64,000 nt of DNA from an uncultured Thermomicrobiaceae bacterium (GTDB lineage: Bacteria; Chloroflexota; Chloroflexia; Thermomicrobiales; Thermomicrobiaceae): contig CALKCJ010000007.1 of NCBI GenBank assembly GCA_938082375.1, positions 124,001 through 188,000 on the forward strand, written 5' to 3'. The translations under genes and the position numbers were made by a program. Below are positions 18,071 through 26,852 of the stretch, piece by piece. Every line of letters begins with the position of its first letter. Positions within the stretch are counted from its first letter, which is position 1. Under the pieces are notes generated by a model, which did not search any database, was not told the origin of the DNA, and saw only the letters and a program-made list of their open reading frames with translations.

Positions 18071-19423
18071 ATGGGCGACGTGAGCGGACTGGGAGAGACC
18101 GTCGAGCTGGCTTGCCAGCGGCACGGCGTCCCCGGAATGGTCATCGGGGTGCTGCGCGACCATGGCGAGCGGATCGTCCAGGCCTACGGGGTAGCTAGCG
18201 TCGAGACTGGCTGTCCGGTACGGCGTGACACCCTCTTCCAGATCGGCTCCATCACCAAGGTCTTCCTCGCCACCCTGGCGATGCGCCTGGTCGAAGAGGG
18301 TCGGCTCGACCTCGATGCGCCGGTGATCGGCTACCTGCCCGACCTACGGCTCAGCGATCCCGAAACCCAACAGCGGCTCACCATGCGCCACTTGCTCACG
18401 CACACCAGCGGTATTCTCGGTGACCACTTCCAGGACTACGGCCTCGGCGACGACGCGCTTGCGCGCTACGTCGCCGACCTCCACCAGCTCCCGCAGATTC
18501 ATCCCCTCGGCCGGTGCTGGAGCTACTGCAACAGCGGCTTCTCGCTCGCTGGGAGGATCATCGAGGTGCTAACCGGCCAACCGTTCGAGAGCGCCATGCG
18601 GGAGCTGCTCTTCGAGCCGCTTGGCCTCGAGCGCTCCTTCTTCTTCGCCCACGAAGCAGTCGCCTACCCCCTCGCCGTGGGCCACCGGGCCGGTGACGGC
18701 GGGCCCGAGGTCGTCCGCGACTTCCCGCTGCCGCGGAGCGTGCACCCCGCGGGCGGCATCACCGCCACCGTCGACGATCTCCTGACCTTCGCTGCCTTCC
18801 ACCTCGGGCTTGCGCGGCCGGAGCGACCGCCGATCTCTCGCCAGAGCGTCGCGCGGATGCAGGAGCCGCAGACGCCAGCGGCGAACTGGGCCGAGCACTA
18901 CGGGCTCGGCTGGGCGCTCTGGTCGCTCGGCGGCGCGCGGGTCGTCGGCCACGGCGGCTCGACCAACGGCTTCCAGGCGCACCTGACACTGCTGCCAGAG
19001 CGACGAGCGGCGATCGCCAGCGTGACGAACCACGAGGGCGGCAGCGCGGCCTACCTGGAGGTCGAGACTTGGCTGCTGGCCGCGGAGTTCGGGCTGCGCC
19101 CCGTTCCGCCGCCGCTGGTGACACTGAGCGAGGCCGAGCTAGCCAGCTTCGCCAGCGAGTACCGCTACCCGCTGGCCCGCCTGACAGTCCGCCCGGCCGC
19201 CGGTGGGCTCTGGCTCGACGTGGTGCAGACCGGCGGGCTCAGCCGGCAACCCCGCCAGCGACGGCTACCCCCGCTCTTCCTGCGTCCGGTGGGCCGGAAC
19301 GAGTTCGTCAGCGGGCCGCCGGCCGCGGTGCCGAACCGGGTCGACTTCCTGTTCGAGGACGGCAACCAGCGCCCGCGCTGGATCCGCGCCTTCGGCCGCC
19401 TGGCCGAGCGGGTGACAGGGTGA
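18071..19423 (+). CDS. Serine hydrolase, class C beta-lactamase fold
   Basis: A 450-residue member of the beta-lactamase/esterase (AmpC-like) family. The catalytic elements are SITK (Ser60, Lys63), YCN (about 155, the YxN motif) and HGG near residue 298, the position of the KTG motif. After the ~340-residue catalytic domain comes a C-terminal beta-rich region that resembles the lipocalin-like tail common in these esterases/peptidases. No signal peptide is evident, so a cytoplasmic esterase or D-aminopeptidase-like role is likelier than antibiotic resistance. The ATG follows GAGAGGA. Confidence 0.88.
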   Translation: MGDVSGLGETVELACQRHGVPGMVIGVLRDHGERIVQAYGVASVETGCPVRRDTLFQIGSITKVFLATLAMRLVEEGRLDLDAPVIGYLPDLRLSDPETQQRLTMRHLLTHTSGILGDHFQDYGLGDDALARYVADLHQLPQIHPLGRCWSYCNSGFSLAGRIIEVLTGQPFESAMRELLFEPLGLERSFFFAHEAVAYPLAVGHRAGDGGPEVVRDFPLPRSVHPAGGITATVDDLLTFAAFHLGLARPERPPISRQSVARMQEPQTPAANWAEHYGLGWALWSLGGARVVGHGGSTNGFQAHLTLLPERRAAIASVTNHEGGSAAYLEVETWLLAAEFGLRPVPPPLVTLSEAELASFASEYRYPLARLTVRPAAGGLWLDVVQTGGLSRQPRQRRLPPLFLRPVGRNEFVSGPPAAVPNRVDFLFEDGNQRPRWIRAFGRLAERVTG

Positions 19424-19552
19424 GGGTGTCGAACCACCCTGGGGTAGGCAGAAGCCAGCATGGCGCCGAGGCTTTCACCCCAGCCCGTCGGCCGAGCGGC
19501 ACGTCTGGCTCAGAGAACCAGCCTCACCGCTCTGGGCAGCTCGCTCACCCGC

Positions 19553-20332
19553 CTACCACGCCGTCCAGCCGCCGTCGACGGGCAGGGTCACCCCGGTGAT
19601 CAGCGTGGCTGCGTCGGACGCCAGGAAGACGATGGCTGCCGCCACCTCTTCCGGCCGGCCCAGCCGGCCGAGCGGGATGTTGCGGAGCACCTGCTCGCGG
19701 AAGCCGGGGATGGTCTCGAACATCGGGCGGGTGAGCGGCGTCTCGACGAAGGTCGGCGCGATGCAGTTGACCGTGATCCCGTACTGTGCCCACTCGATCG
19801 CGAGCACCTTGGTGAGGAGGGAGACCGCCGCCTTGCTCGCGCAGTAGGCGGCGCGCTGGATCCAGCCGACCAGGCCCATGTCCGAGCCGATGTTGACGAT
19901 ACGGCCGTACTGCTGCTCGATCATGTACTTGCCGACCGCCTGGCAGCAGAAGAAGAGCCCCTTGGCGTTGGTGTCCATGATCGTATCCCAGGCCTCTTCC
20001 GTCACGTCGACCGCCCACTGGGGGATGTTGAGCCCGGCGTTGTTGACCAGGATATCGATGCGGCCGAAGGCGGCATGTGCCTCCTCGGCCATCCGTCGCA
20101 CCGCCGCTACGTCGCGCACGTCCACGGCGAGCGGCACGGCCCGTCGCCCACGCGCCTCGATCTCGGCGCAGACCTCACGCAGGCGCTCCCGGCTGCGGCT
20201 GGTGATCACGAGGTCGGCTCCGGCCTCCGCCAGCGCCAGCGCGGTCGCCCGCCCCAGCCCGGTACTCGCTCCGGTGACGAGCGCCACCTTGCCGTCGACC
20301 CGCATGTCGAGCAGCGCCCGCTCTTCCGCCAT
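19553..20332 (-). CDS. Short-chain dehydrogenase/reductase
   Basis: A 259-residue classical SDR. The dinucleotide loop is TGASTGLG, the NNAG motif is LVNNAGLN, and the catalytic set is Ser in IVNIGSDMG plus Tyr-x3-Lys in YCASKAA. It resembles gluconate 5-dehydrogenase and FabG-like reductases; the true substrate is unknown. The ATG used sits 6 bp after GGGGAGG. It is convergent with the serine hydrolase gene. Confidence 0.88.
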   Translation of the reverse strand: MAEERALLDMRVDGKVALVTGASTGLGRATALALAEAGADLVITSRSRERLREVCAEIEARGRRAVPLAVDVRDVAAVRRMAEEAHAAFGRIDILVNNAGLNIPQWAVDVTEEAWDTIMDTNAKGLFFCCQAVGKYMIEQQYGRIVNIGSDMGLVGWIQRAAYCASKAAVSLLTKVLAIEWAQYGITVNCIAPTFVETPLTRPMFETIPGFREQVLRNIPLGRLGRPEEVAAAIVFLASDAATLITGVTLPVDGGWTAW

Positions 20333-20951
20333 CTCCCGCCTCCCCTCCCGGTTACGGCTGCTCATCTGGGCGTGTGCACGCCGGTATCCTAGCTGAGCTT
20401 CGGGTCGAGGCCAAGCGGCGCCAGCGTGCGCGCTACCCTGCTCTCGCCGCTTCGAGTAGCGGGATCAGTTGAGTGCGGCGCCCGGACGAGCTGCCCATCC
20501 GGGCACGGTATCGCCACCGGCGGTCGCACACCCGGAGCTGGGAGCCGGGGAACGCCGAGTCAGCGGCGATGTCAGTTACGAGGTACTCGCCTGGACTCTG
20601 CCTGGATCGTCGTCGCGGTGAGGGCGCTCACCTTCAGGGCCCATGCCTGGTCATGCTCGCTGGCGCGGCTCTGACCGCCGCCGGGCTGGCCCCGCTCCTG
20701 GCGATGCCTGACCTCTGGCAGCTGCACCCCTTCTGGGGGCTGCTGACGCACGCCAGCACCGGCGCGGTGAGCGGCGCACTAGCCGCTCACCGTTTGGCGT
20801 CCGTCTCACCCACCACACGCCCGGCTTCTTCGCTGCCGCGCTGTCGCCCGGGATCGGCTCCCACGGTCTCTGCGCGCACCGCCGATGCTGGTGGCCCAGG
20901 CGGCCTCGCCCAGAGAGGCGAGGTGAGGCGTGTTAAACCAGCCCATCCGGA
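20333..20951. other. 619-bp region with a possible hydrophobic gene fragment
   Basis: No complete gene is evident. On the plus strand, 20653-20820 reads as a two-helix hydrophobic peptide (MLAGAALTAAGLAPLLAMPD, then FWGLLTHASTGAVSGALAA) that then runs into unlikely sequence and into the antisense of the molybdoenzyme gene. It may be a remnant of a membrane protein gene or chance coding. Confidence 0.25.
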
Positions 20952-22586
20952 TCAACCGATCTCGACCCGCCGACGGTGGTACCCGCTGGCCCCGTCGGGA
21001 TATGGGTCGGTCGCTTGCTCGGCCTGCGGCTCGCCGAGACCGTCGACGGCCCGCACGGTGAGCCGGTACTCGCCTGGTGAAGCGTCCAGCTCAGCCCGCC
21101 AGAGCACCCAGGTGAAGGGCGAGAGCGGCTCCTTCAGCTCGGCCGGTACCCACTCGCCGTCATCCAGCCGCACCTCAACGAGGGTGATGCCGCGCGCGCC
21201 AGCGTAGGCGATCCCGCCCACCACCAGCTGTGCCGGCCCGCCCTCCTGTGCCGCATCGATCACCGACGTGGTCTTGACCCACGCCTCTTTGCTCCACCCA
21301 CGCTGCTCCCAGAAGCCATCGTACGGCTCGCCGAGCGCCTCGACCCGGGTGATCCACTTCGGGTTCTTCATTCCGTAGCGGTTGGGCGTGAACAGCCGGA
21401 TCGGGAAGCCGTGCTCCGCGGGGAGCTGCTGGCCGTCCATCGCGAAGCAGAGCAGCGTGTTCGGGTCGAGCGCGGAGTCTACTGGCAGCGACTCGGTGTA
21501 GCCGTCGGCGCAGGTGAAACGGATCTCGACGGCACCGGGCTGGAGCCCCGCCCGGTTGAGCACGTCGGCCAGCCGCACGCCGGTGAAGCGGGTGGTGCTG
21601 ATCAGGTCGCCGCCGACCTGGTTGGAGATGCACTCCAGAGTGGCGTACAGCTCGTGGGCCGGCATCGCGAGCAGATCCTGGTAGGTGAGCGACAACGGCT
21701 GCGCCACCAGCCCATCCACCGTGAGCCGCCACTCAGCGACGTCGACGCGTGGCGGGCTCAGGTTGATATCGATCCGGTAGAACTGGTCGAGCGGCGTCAG
21801 CTCGGGCCGCGTGCCCGGCGCCGGCTCGAACGCCTCCGCCGCGACGTAGCCCGGCGTGGGCACCGGCCGCGGCGTTGAAGGCCGCGGAGTCGGCTGCGCC
21901 GAGGGGTTGGGAAGCGTCCCTGCGGCCTGCTCCGCATGCCCGAGGCCCGCCAGGAGCCGGTCGAGCGCCAGGCCGGCCACTGCGAGCGCCAGGGCCACGC
22001 CAGCGGCACGCGCCAGGAAGGCGCGCCGGCTCGTGTCTGTCGGTGCTTCGGCATGTGGCAGACCGGGCAGGGTCATCGCCTGCTCATGGACCCAGGCGAG
22101 CGCTACGCCCCAGCCGGCACTGAGCAGGAAGGAGGAGAGCAGTCCATCGAGCGGGCCGACGGCGCCCCAGCGCGCGATCAGGTCGACCAGCCAGGCCAGC
22201 GCCCACAGCGCAAGGCCGACCGCGAGACCTCGTCGCAGCGTCGAGCCGGCGAGTCGGCCGGCCAGGGCGCCGTACAGCGCACCTAGAACCGCCAGCGCGC
22301 CGAAGGCCAACAGGTAGGCCAACCCCAGCTCTAGCCGCTTGGCCAGGACATCGGTTCGCCCGAGTTGGAGCCCCTGCAGCACCTGAACCATCAACTCGAT
22401 GGCCGTCGTGACCAGGCTGCCGGGCAACTGCCGGGCCAGCAGGTCGAAGATACTGGTCGGCAGCGGTCGCAGACCGGCGAATCGCTCAGCCAGCAGCGAG
22501 AGGCCAATGAAGGGCAGACCGAGCCAGAGGCCGGCCAGCGCCCCAGTGAGGATCGATCGTCGCATGGTGGTCGTCCTGACGCTCAC
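20952..22586 (-). CDS. Membrane-anchored sulfite-oxidase-type molybdoenzyme
   Basis: A 544-residue protein in two parts. Residues 1-175 contain about four membrane helices. A second anchor-like helix with a preceding SRRAFLARAAG stretch (about 185-215, resembling a Tat-type signal) is followed by a Pro/Thr linker. The rest is an oxidoreductase molybdopterin-binding domain: DQFYRIDINLSPP, YATLECISNQVGG with the molybdenum-ligating Cys, EHGFPIRLFTPNRYGMKNPKWI; then a Mo-co dimerisation (Ig-like) domain ending YHRRRVEIG. The catalytic part should face outside the membrane. Substrate could be sulfite or an oxidised sulfur/nitrogen compound. Confidence 0.87.
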   Translation of the reverse strand: MSVRTTTMRRSILTGALAGLWLGLPFIGLSLLAERFAGLRPLPTSIFDLLARQLPGSLVTTAIELMVQVLQGLQLGRTDVLAKRLELGLAYLLAFGALAVLGALYGALAGRLAGSTLRRGLAVGLALWALAWLVDLIARWGAVGPLDGLLSSFLLSAGWGVALAWVHEQAMTLPGLPHAEAPTDTSRRAFLARAAGVALALAVAGLALDRLLAGLGHAEQAAGTLPNPSAQPTPRPSTPRPVPTPGYVAAEAFEPAPGTRPELTPLDQFYRIDINLSPPRVDVAEWRLTVDGLVAQPLSLTYQDLLAMPAHELYATLECISNQVGGDLISTTRFTGVRLADVLNRAGLQPGAVEIRFTCADGYTESLPVDSALDPNTLLCFAMDGQQLPAEHGFPIRLFTPNRYGMKNPKWITRVEALGEPYDGFWEQRGWSKEAWVKTTSVIDAAQEGGPAQLVVGGIAYAGARGITLVEVRLDDGEWVPAELKEPLSPFTWVLWRAELDASPGEYRLTVRAVDGLGEPQAEQATDPYPDGASGYHRRRVEIG

Positions 22587-22707
22587 TCGAGCCCTCTCTC
22601 CAGTCTACGGCTGGGTGATCGCCGCGGATTGTCCCGAGCCCCGGGCATCGAGGTTGGTGGTTACGAAAGAGCCCAGGCAACTGGAGAGCCTGTCTCCCTG
22701 GTCGGCG

Positions 22708-22863
22708 ATGTCCAGAGTGGTCCATCGGCAGGTGGCGCGTCGGGCCGGGGAGTATGCCGAGGACTGCCGGGCTGCTCACCGGCGAGCGGCATTCGCTCTT
22801 GCTGCGTCGTCCGGTGCGCTTGCGCTACTCTGGGTTCCGAGGGTCCACAAACACGCCAGCTAG
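22708..22863 (+). CDS. Possible 51-residue small membrane protein
   Basis: A short ORF with a basic, amphipathic N-terminus (HRQVARRAGEYAEDCRAAHR) and a hydrophobic segment (AAFALAASSGALALLWVP). No clear Shine-Dalgarno; its end overlaps the stop of ybaK on the other strand. It may be chance coding. Confidence 0.2.
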   Translation: MSRVVHRQVARRAGEYAEDCRAAHRRAAFALAASSGALALLWVPRVHKHAS

Positions 22864-23330
22864 ACCCGCTCGGCGAAGTCGGCGACCGCCGGCTGGACGA
22901 GTCGGACGAAGTCCGCGTACTTCAGGCTCATGGTGTCCGTGTGCGTGCCGGCCTGGAAGACGATCGTCTCGTCTTCGGCCAGAGCTGCATCGACGTAGAC
23001 CGGCACGGCGTACAGGTTGCCGAACGGGGGCATCGCGCCGAGCTCGCAGTCGGGGAACAGCGCGCCGAACTCCCGCTCCTCGGCCAGCCGAACCTCCGAC
23101 ACCCCGAGCACAGCCGCCAGCTTGCGCAGGTCCACGCGATCGGTCGCCCGCAGGGCCAGCATCACCGGCTTGCCGTCGGCCACGACCATGACGACTTTGA
23201 CCACCATCCGGCCGGGGACGTGCTCGCTAGCGGCGACCTCCTGCGCGGTGAAGGCGATGGGATGGTGCTGGGTCTGGAAGGGCACCCCCTGCTCCCGCAG
23301 GTAGGCTTCCAGGCGCTCCTTGCATCGCAT
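22860..23330 (-). CDS. ybaK: YbaK/EbsC aminoacyl-tRNA deacylase-like protein
   Basis: A 156-residue YbaK-domain protein. Relatives hydrolyse mischarged aminoacyl-tRNAs (Cys-tRNAPro, Ala-tRNAPro and similar). Conserved features: VPFQTQHHPIAFTAQEVA at the N-terminus, VVKVVMVVADGKPVMLAL with the catalytic-pocket Lys, and GALFPDCELGAMPPFGN (the GxxxPxG pattern in this subfamily). The ATG used follows GGAGGTGGCGCC. Which tRNA is edited cannot be told. Confidence 0.85.
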   Translation of the reverse strand: MRCKERLEAYLREQGVPFQTQHHPIAFTAQEVAASEHVPGRMVVKVVMVVADGKPVMLALRATDRVDLRKLAAVLGVSEVRLAEEREFGALFPDCELGAMPPFGNLYAVPVYVDAALAEDETIVFQAGTHTDTMSLKYADFVRLVQPAVADFAERV

Positions 23331-23390
23331 GGCGCCACCTCCTGGAACGCCCCCAGCGTACCCCACCGGCCAAATACGGTAAAGACAGAA

Positions 23391-23609
23391 CGAGATAGCC
23401 TGCGCACCCTGCTAGCCGACGACCACCCGTTCTTCCGGGGCGGGATGCGGATGTTCCTGTAGAGCACGCCGGGCATCACTGTAGTCGGGGTGGCGACGAC
23501 CGGCGGGGAGACGGTCGCCCGGGTAGCGGCGCTTGTCCCAAACGTGGTGCTGATGGACATCACGATGCCGGGCCTGGTCGGAATCGAAGCCACGGTGACG
23601 GCGACGGCT
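23391..23609 (+). pseudogene. Response-regulator receiver domain remnant
   Basis: One frame reads LLADDHPFFRGGMRMFL, then a TAG at 23460-23462, then STPGITVVGVATTGGETVAR and NVVLMDITMPGLVGIEA. This is the first ~65 residues of a NarL/FixJ-type receiver domain, with the acidic pair (DD) and the phospho-acceptor Asp in LMDITMP intact but a stop where a Glu codon (GAG to TAG) would be expected. Similarity ends near 23600, and no start codon or DNA-binding domain is present. Confidence 0.75.
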
Positions 23610-23619
23610 GCGACCGAGG

Positions 23620-23980
23620 CTAGGGGAGCTGCTCGCCGGTATCGCGCAAGCGATCCAGCTCGGCTTCGACGACGGCCAGCAGGAGGGGAAGATGTACGAC
23701 GATGACATCCCAGATTCGCTCAGGCTTCACGTCGAGGTAGCCGTGGGCGAGCCGATTGCGGAAATCGGTGATCGAGCGCCAGGAAACCTCGGGGGGACGC
23801 TGCTTCAGCGAGTCGGAGAGCTGCGACGCGGCGTCGGAGAGCGTCTCCAATCCGGCGGAGGATCGCCTCGAAGAGCACCTCATCCGCCAGCACTGCCTGC
23901 AGGCCAGGAGCGGCCCAGCGCTGAACGCGCTGGATACTCTCGCGGATGTACTCGAGGTAGCGGATGTCGCCCCGCGTCAC
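23620..23980 (-). pseudogene. hepT: HepT-like HEPN toxin, frameshifted
   Basis: Two frames together give a HepT (HEPN RNase) protein. It starts with GTG overlapping the mntA stop by 4 bp (GTGA) and reads DIRYLEYIRESIQRVQRW to FEAILRRIGDA; at about 23842-23847 the sense continues in another frame as SDAASQLSDSLKQ and SITDFRNRLAHGYLDV. The RNase motif Rx4HxY (RNRLAHGY) survives in the second half. A one-base indel explains the break. The partner antitoxin gene lies directly upstream. Confidence 0.7.
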
Positions 23981-24291
23981 AGCGGTATCGCATCCCGTTC
24001 TACGCTCTCGCGGGCGCTTCCTTGTACCGCCTCGCTGACATCGACCGGATGCTCGAGGAGCACCTCCAGCGCGCGGCGTAAATCCTCCCGGACGCTGAAG
24101 AACTCGAACCCACGCCGATCGGTCTCGATCTCCACCAGGAAGGCGATATCGCTGTCTGGGCCGGCCTCGCCGCGGGCCACCGAGCCGAAGACCCGGAGGT
24201 CTCGAGCGCCATGCGCGGCGGCGATACGCAGGATCTCCTCCCGCCGCGCCCGCAAGTCTTCCAACGTCAACCCTCGCCGTGGCCGCACCAT
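23977..24291 (-). CDS. mntA: MntA-like nucleotidyltransferase antitoxin, altered active site
   Basis: A 104-residue minimal nucleotidyltransferase of the HEPN/MNT toxin-antitoxin family, which in studied cases AMPylates HepT on its Tyr. The motif GSx10DxD is present as Gly36-Ser37 and Asp48, but the second Asp is Ala50 (DSDIA). Since both Asp residues bind metal, catalysis is likely lost. The following hepT is frameshifted, so the whole module looks decayed. Confidence 0.8.
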   Translation of the reverse strand: MVRPRRGLTLEDLRARREEILRIAAAHGARDLRVFGSVARGEAGPDSDIAFLVEIETDRRGFEFFSVREDLRRALEVLLEHPVDVSEAVQGSARESVERDAIPL

Positions 24292-24336
24292 GGTGCACTA
24301 CGTAACCTTAGGCTCTCGCTCACCGTTGAGACAACA

Positions 24337-25857
24337 TTATCCTATCTCCTGAGGCCGGTACTGGAGGGCTTCGGCCAGGTGGGCAACGGCGATCCGCTCT
24401 GATCCCGCCAGGTCGGCGATCGTCCGAGCCAGCTTGAGCACGCGGTGGTAGGAGCGGGCCGAGAGGTTGAGCTGCTGCATGGCCGCCCGCAGCAGGCGTT
24501 CCCCGGCCTCGTCCAGCCGGCAGTGCGCCTGCACCTCCGCTGGCCCCATGTCGCTGTTGAGCTTGCGGGTATCGCCGAAGCGGCGGGCCTGTACCGTCCG
24601 CGCTGCCTCGACCCGGGCCCGCACCGCCGCCGAGGGCTCGCCCGGTCGGCGGTCGGCCAGCTTCTCGTACTCCACCCGCGGCACCTGGAGGTGGATGTCG
24701 ATCCGGTCGAGCAGGGGACCGGAGATGCGCTTCTGGTAGCGAGTGATGGCCGAGGGCGAGCAGGTGCAGGGGCGAGCCGGGTCGCCATAGTACCCGCAGG
24801 GGCAGGGGTTCATAGCAGCCACTAAGATAAAGTTAGCCGGGAAGGTGATTGCACCGCTGGCCCGCGAGATGGTGACGATTCGGTCTTCCAGCGGCTGCCG
24901 CAGCACCTCGAGCACCCGCGCGCTGAACTCCGGCAGTTCGTCCAGGAAGAGCACGCCACGATGCGCCAGCGTCACCTCGCCCGGCCGCGGCCAGGCTCCG
25001 CCGCCGATCATCCCAGCGTAGCTAATGGTGTGGTGCGGCGCGCGAAAGGGGCGCTGGCGCACCAGCGGCCGGTCGGAGGGCAGCAGCCCGGCCACCGAGT
25101 AGATCCGGGTGACTTCGAGTGACTCCTCGCGGCTCAGCGGCGGCAGGATGGTCGGCAGCGCGCGGGCCAGCAGCGTCTTGCCAGCACCTGGTGGTCCGCT
25201 CGCCAGTAAATTATGTCCACCAGCCGCGGCCAGTTCTAGGCCGCGCTTGACGTGCTCCTGGCCCCGGATCTCGGCGAAGTCGACGCCGCCGACCTCGTCC
25301 TCCGGTCCGGGCAGCCCGCCCGCTCGACAGAACGGCGGGATCGGCTCCTCACCGGTAAGATGGCGCACCAGCGCGGTGAGCGTCTCCACCGGCACGATCT
25401 CGATCCCTTCGACCAGCGCCGCCTCGGCCGCGTCGGACGCCGGCACGAATGCTCGCCGTAGCCCCCGTTCCTGCGCGAGGCCCACCATCGGGAGTACACC
25501 GGCGGTGTGGCGCAGACTGCCATCGAGCGACAGCTCGCCGATGACCAGTGCCCCATCGAGGTCAGCGACGACCTGGCCGGAGGCGAGCAGGATGCCCAGC
25601 GCGATCGGTAGGTCGTAGGCTGGCCCCTCCTTGCGGATGTCGGCCGGGGCCAGGTTGACGGTGATGCGGCCCAGCGGGAACTTGGCCCCGGAGTTACGGA
25701 TGGCAGCGCGCACCCGCTCGCGCGATTCCTGCACCGCGGTGTCTGGAAGGCCAACGATGGTAAGCCCGGGCACGCCCTGCCCGACGTCGACCTCCACTTC
25801 CACCAGGACGCCATCCAGCCCGACCACCGCGCAGCTCAGGACTCGCGCCAGCACCAC
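24337..25857 (-). CDS. comM: ComM/YifB-type AAA+ ATPase
   Basis: A 506-residue Mg-chelatase-like AAA+ protein. In naturally competent bacteria ComM is a branch-migration helicase that helps integrate incoming DNA. Domains: an N-terminal Lon-protease-like fold (1-170, GLPDTAVQESRERVRAAI, NLAPADIRKEGPAYDLPIA), the AAA+ core with Walker A GPPGAGKT, RAPHHTISYAGMIGG and Walker B VLFLDELPEF, and a C-terminal domain with MNPCPCGYYGD and SARSYHRVLKLARTIADL. Length is standard. It appears monocistronic. Confidence 0.92.
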   Translation of the reverse strand: MVLARVLSCAVVGLDGVLVEVEVDVGQGVPGLTIVGLPDTAVQESRERVRAAIRNSGAKFPLGRITVNLAPADIRKEGPAYDLPIALGILLASGQVVADLDGALVIGELSLDGSLRHTAGVLPMVGLAQERGLRRAFVPASDAAEAALVEGIEIVPVETLTALVRHLTGEEPIPPFCRAGGLPGPEDEVGGVDFAEIRGQEHVKRGLELAAAGGHNLLASGPPGAGKTLLARALPTILPPLSREESLEVTRIYSVAGLLPSDRPLVRQRPFRAPHHTISYAGMIGGGAWPRPGEVTLAHRGVLFLDELPEFSARVLEVLRQPLEDRIVTISRASGAITFPANFILVAAMNPCPCGYYGDPARPCTCSPSAITRYQKRISGPLLDRIDIHLQVPRVEYEKLADRRPGEPSAAVRARVEAARTVQARRFGDTRKLNSDMGPAEVQAHCRLDEAGERLLRAAMQQLNLSARSYHRVLKLARTIADLAGSERIAVAHLAEALQYRPQEIG

Positions 25858-25930
25858 GCCCCCTTATTCGGTTGCTCTAAACGACGAAGAGCCCGGCTGG
25901 GCAACCCGATTGTAGGGATGAGCGGGCGAA

Positions 25931-26254
25931 TCAGCAATGCTCCGTAGCGGGCGGTAGGCTGAGGAGGTCGATGCCGCCCGCGGTCATCCGCTCGAGCGTC
26001 TCCTCGATGGCTACGGCTTCCGACTCGGCGTAAACGTGCGGCTCCAGGCCAGGCGTCTGGAGCGTCCGCCAGACCAGCGCGTAGGCGTCAGCGCGCGGTG
26101 GATCGGCGTAGATCACAAGGACGTCTACGTCGCTCCGGGCGGTCGCGCGTCCCCTGGCCCAGGAGCCGAAGAGCACCGCTCGGCGCACTGGGAGCAGCCG
26201 CGCTAGCTCCCGCACGCGCGCTCGCAGGTGTGCGATGAGCTCACCCCTGGTCAA
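25931..26254 (-). CDS. MNT-type nucleotidyltransferase
   Basis: A 107-residue minimal nucleotidyltransferase with an intact GSx10DxD motif (Gly30-Ser31, Asp42, Asp44; GSWARGRATARSDVDV). It most likely pairs with the HEPN protein just upstream as an antitoxin. I use a TTG start at 26254, overlapping the HEPN stop by 14 bp, because similarity begins there; an in-frame ATG at 26298 would overlap the HEPN gene by 58 bp. Confidence 0.75.
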   Translation of the reverse strand: MTRGELIAHLRARVRELARLLPVRRAVLFGSWARGRATARSDVDVLVIYADPPRADAYALVWRTLQTPGLEPHVYAESEAVAIEETLERMTAGGIDLLSLPPATEHC

Positions 26255-26642
26255 GCGCGGCGACCAGATGCGCACAGAATTCGACGATTCGTTCCGCATA
26301 GCCGAGACACCGCTCCGCCTCACCGCGGGTATAGAGCGCGTGTGGCGCCCCTGCCGGGTGGACGTCCGGATACCGCGTGCCGATGTACGCCTTGTCAAGT
26401 TCGAGCGCGGCGTCGACGAGCGGATCCGGGACAGCCGCCAGCTCGCGCAGCGCCAGGAGCAGCGCAGCCACGCTGTGCCCCCAGGCGTCGCGCCCGGCTC
26501 GCTGCAGGGCAGCCTTGGCTGCCTTCTCGGCGGCCTGCTGGGCGGCGAAGCAGGCCCACTCGTGGAAGCCGGCACTGAGCAGGTGGCGGGCCGCCGCCAG
26601 GTCGGCCTGGGCTTGCGCCAGCCAGTCGGCACTCCGTTCCAT
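26241..26642 (-). CDS. HEPN-domain protein
   Basis: A 133-residue all-helical HEPN protein, family of the nucleotidyltransferase-linked type (COG1895-like). It opens with ERSADWLAQAQADLAAARHLL and contains ACFAAQQAAEKAAKAAL, the typical substrate-side helix, and an Rx4H motif (RDAWGH) expected for a metal-independent RNase. With the overlapping nucleotidyltransferase it makes a probable HEPN/MNT toxin-antitoxin pair, the second such module within 3 kb and the only intact one. Confidence 0.8.
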   Translation of the reverse strand: MERSADWLAQAQADLAAARHLLSAGFHEWACFAAQQAAEKAAKAALQRAGRDAWGHSVAALLLALRELAAVPDPLVDAALELDKAYIGTRYPDVHPAGAPHALYTRGEAERCLGYAERIVEFCAHLVAALDQG

Positions 26643-26761
26643 CCGCCCCTCCAGCGGCAGTATACCCGATGTCCACCCTGGTCTCTCCCCTACCGCAGCG
26701 CGTGAAATCACGCGCTCGGTGTCTCGCTGTCACCGAAATGCAACATATTGTGACATTAGTC

Positions 26762-26790
26762 TTGACACGAGACGTGTCATATACTATAGT
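26762..26790 (+). promoter_or_regulatory. Hsp20 promoter with palindromic operator
   Basis: TTGACA (26762-26767), 17-bp spacer, TATAGT (26785-26790). A perfect inverted repeat, TGACACG-AGA-CGTGTCA (26763-26779), covers the -35 and most of the spacer. It is not the CIRCE or HAIR heat-shock element. Confidence 0.7.
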
Positions 26791-26852
26791 GAGGGTAGGT
26801 ATGAGGGAGGTCACTCTGGCGGTCGTAACGGATCGGGAAGGGAGAGCACATC

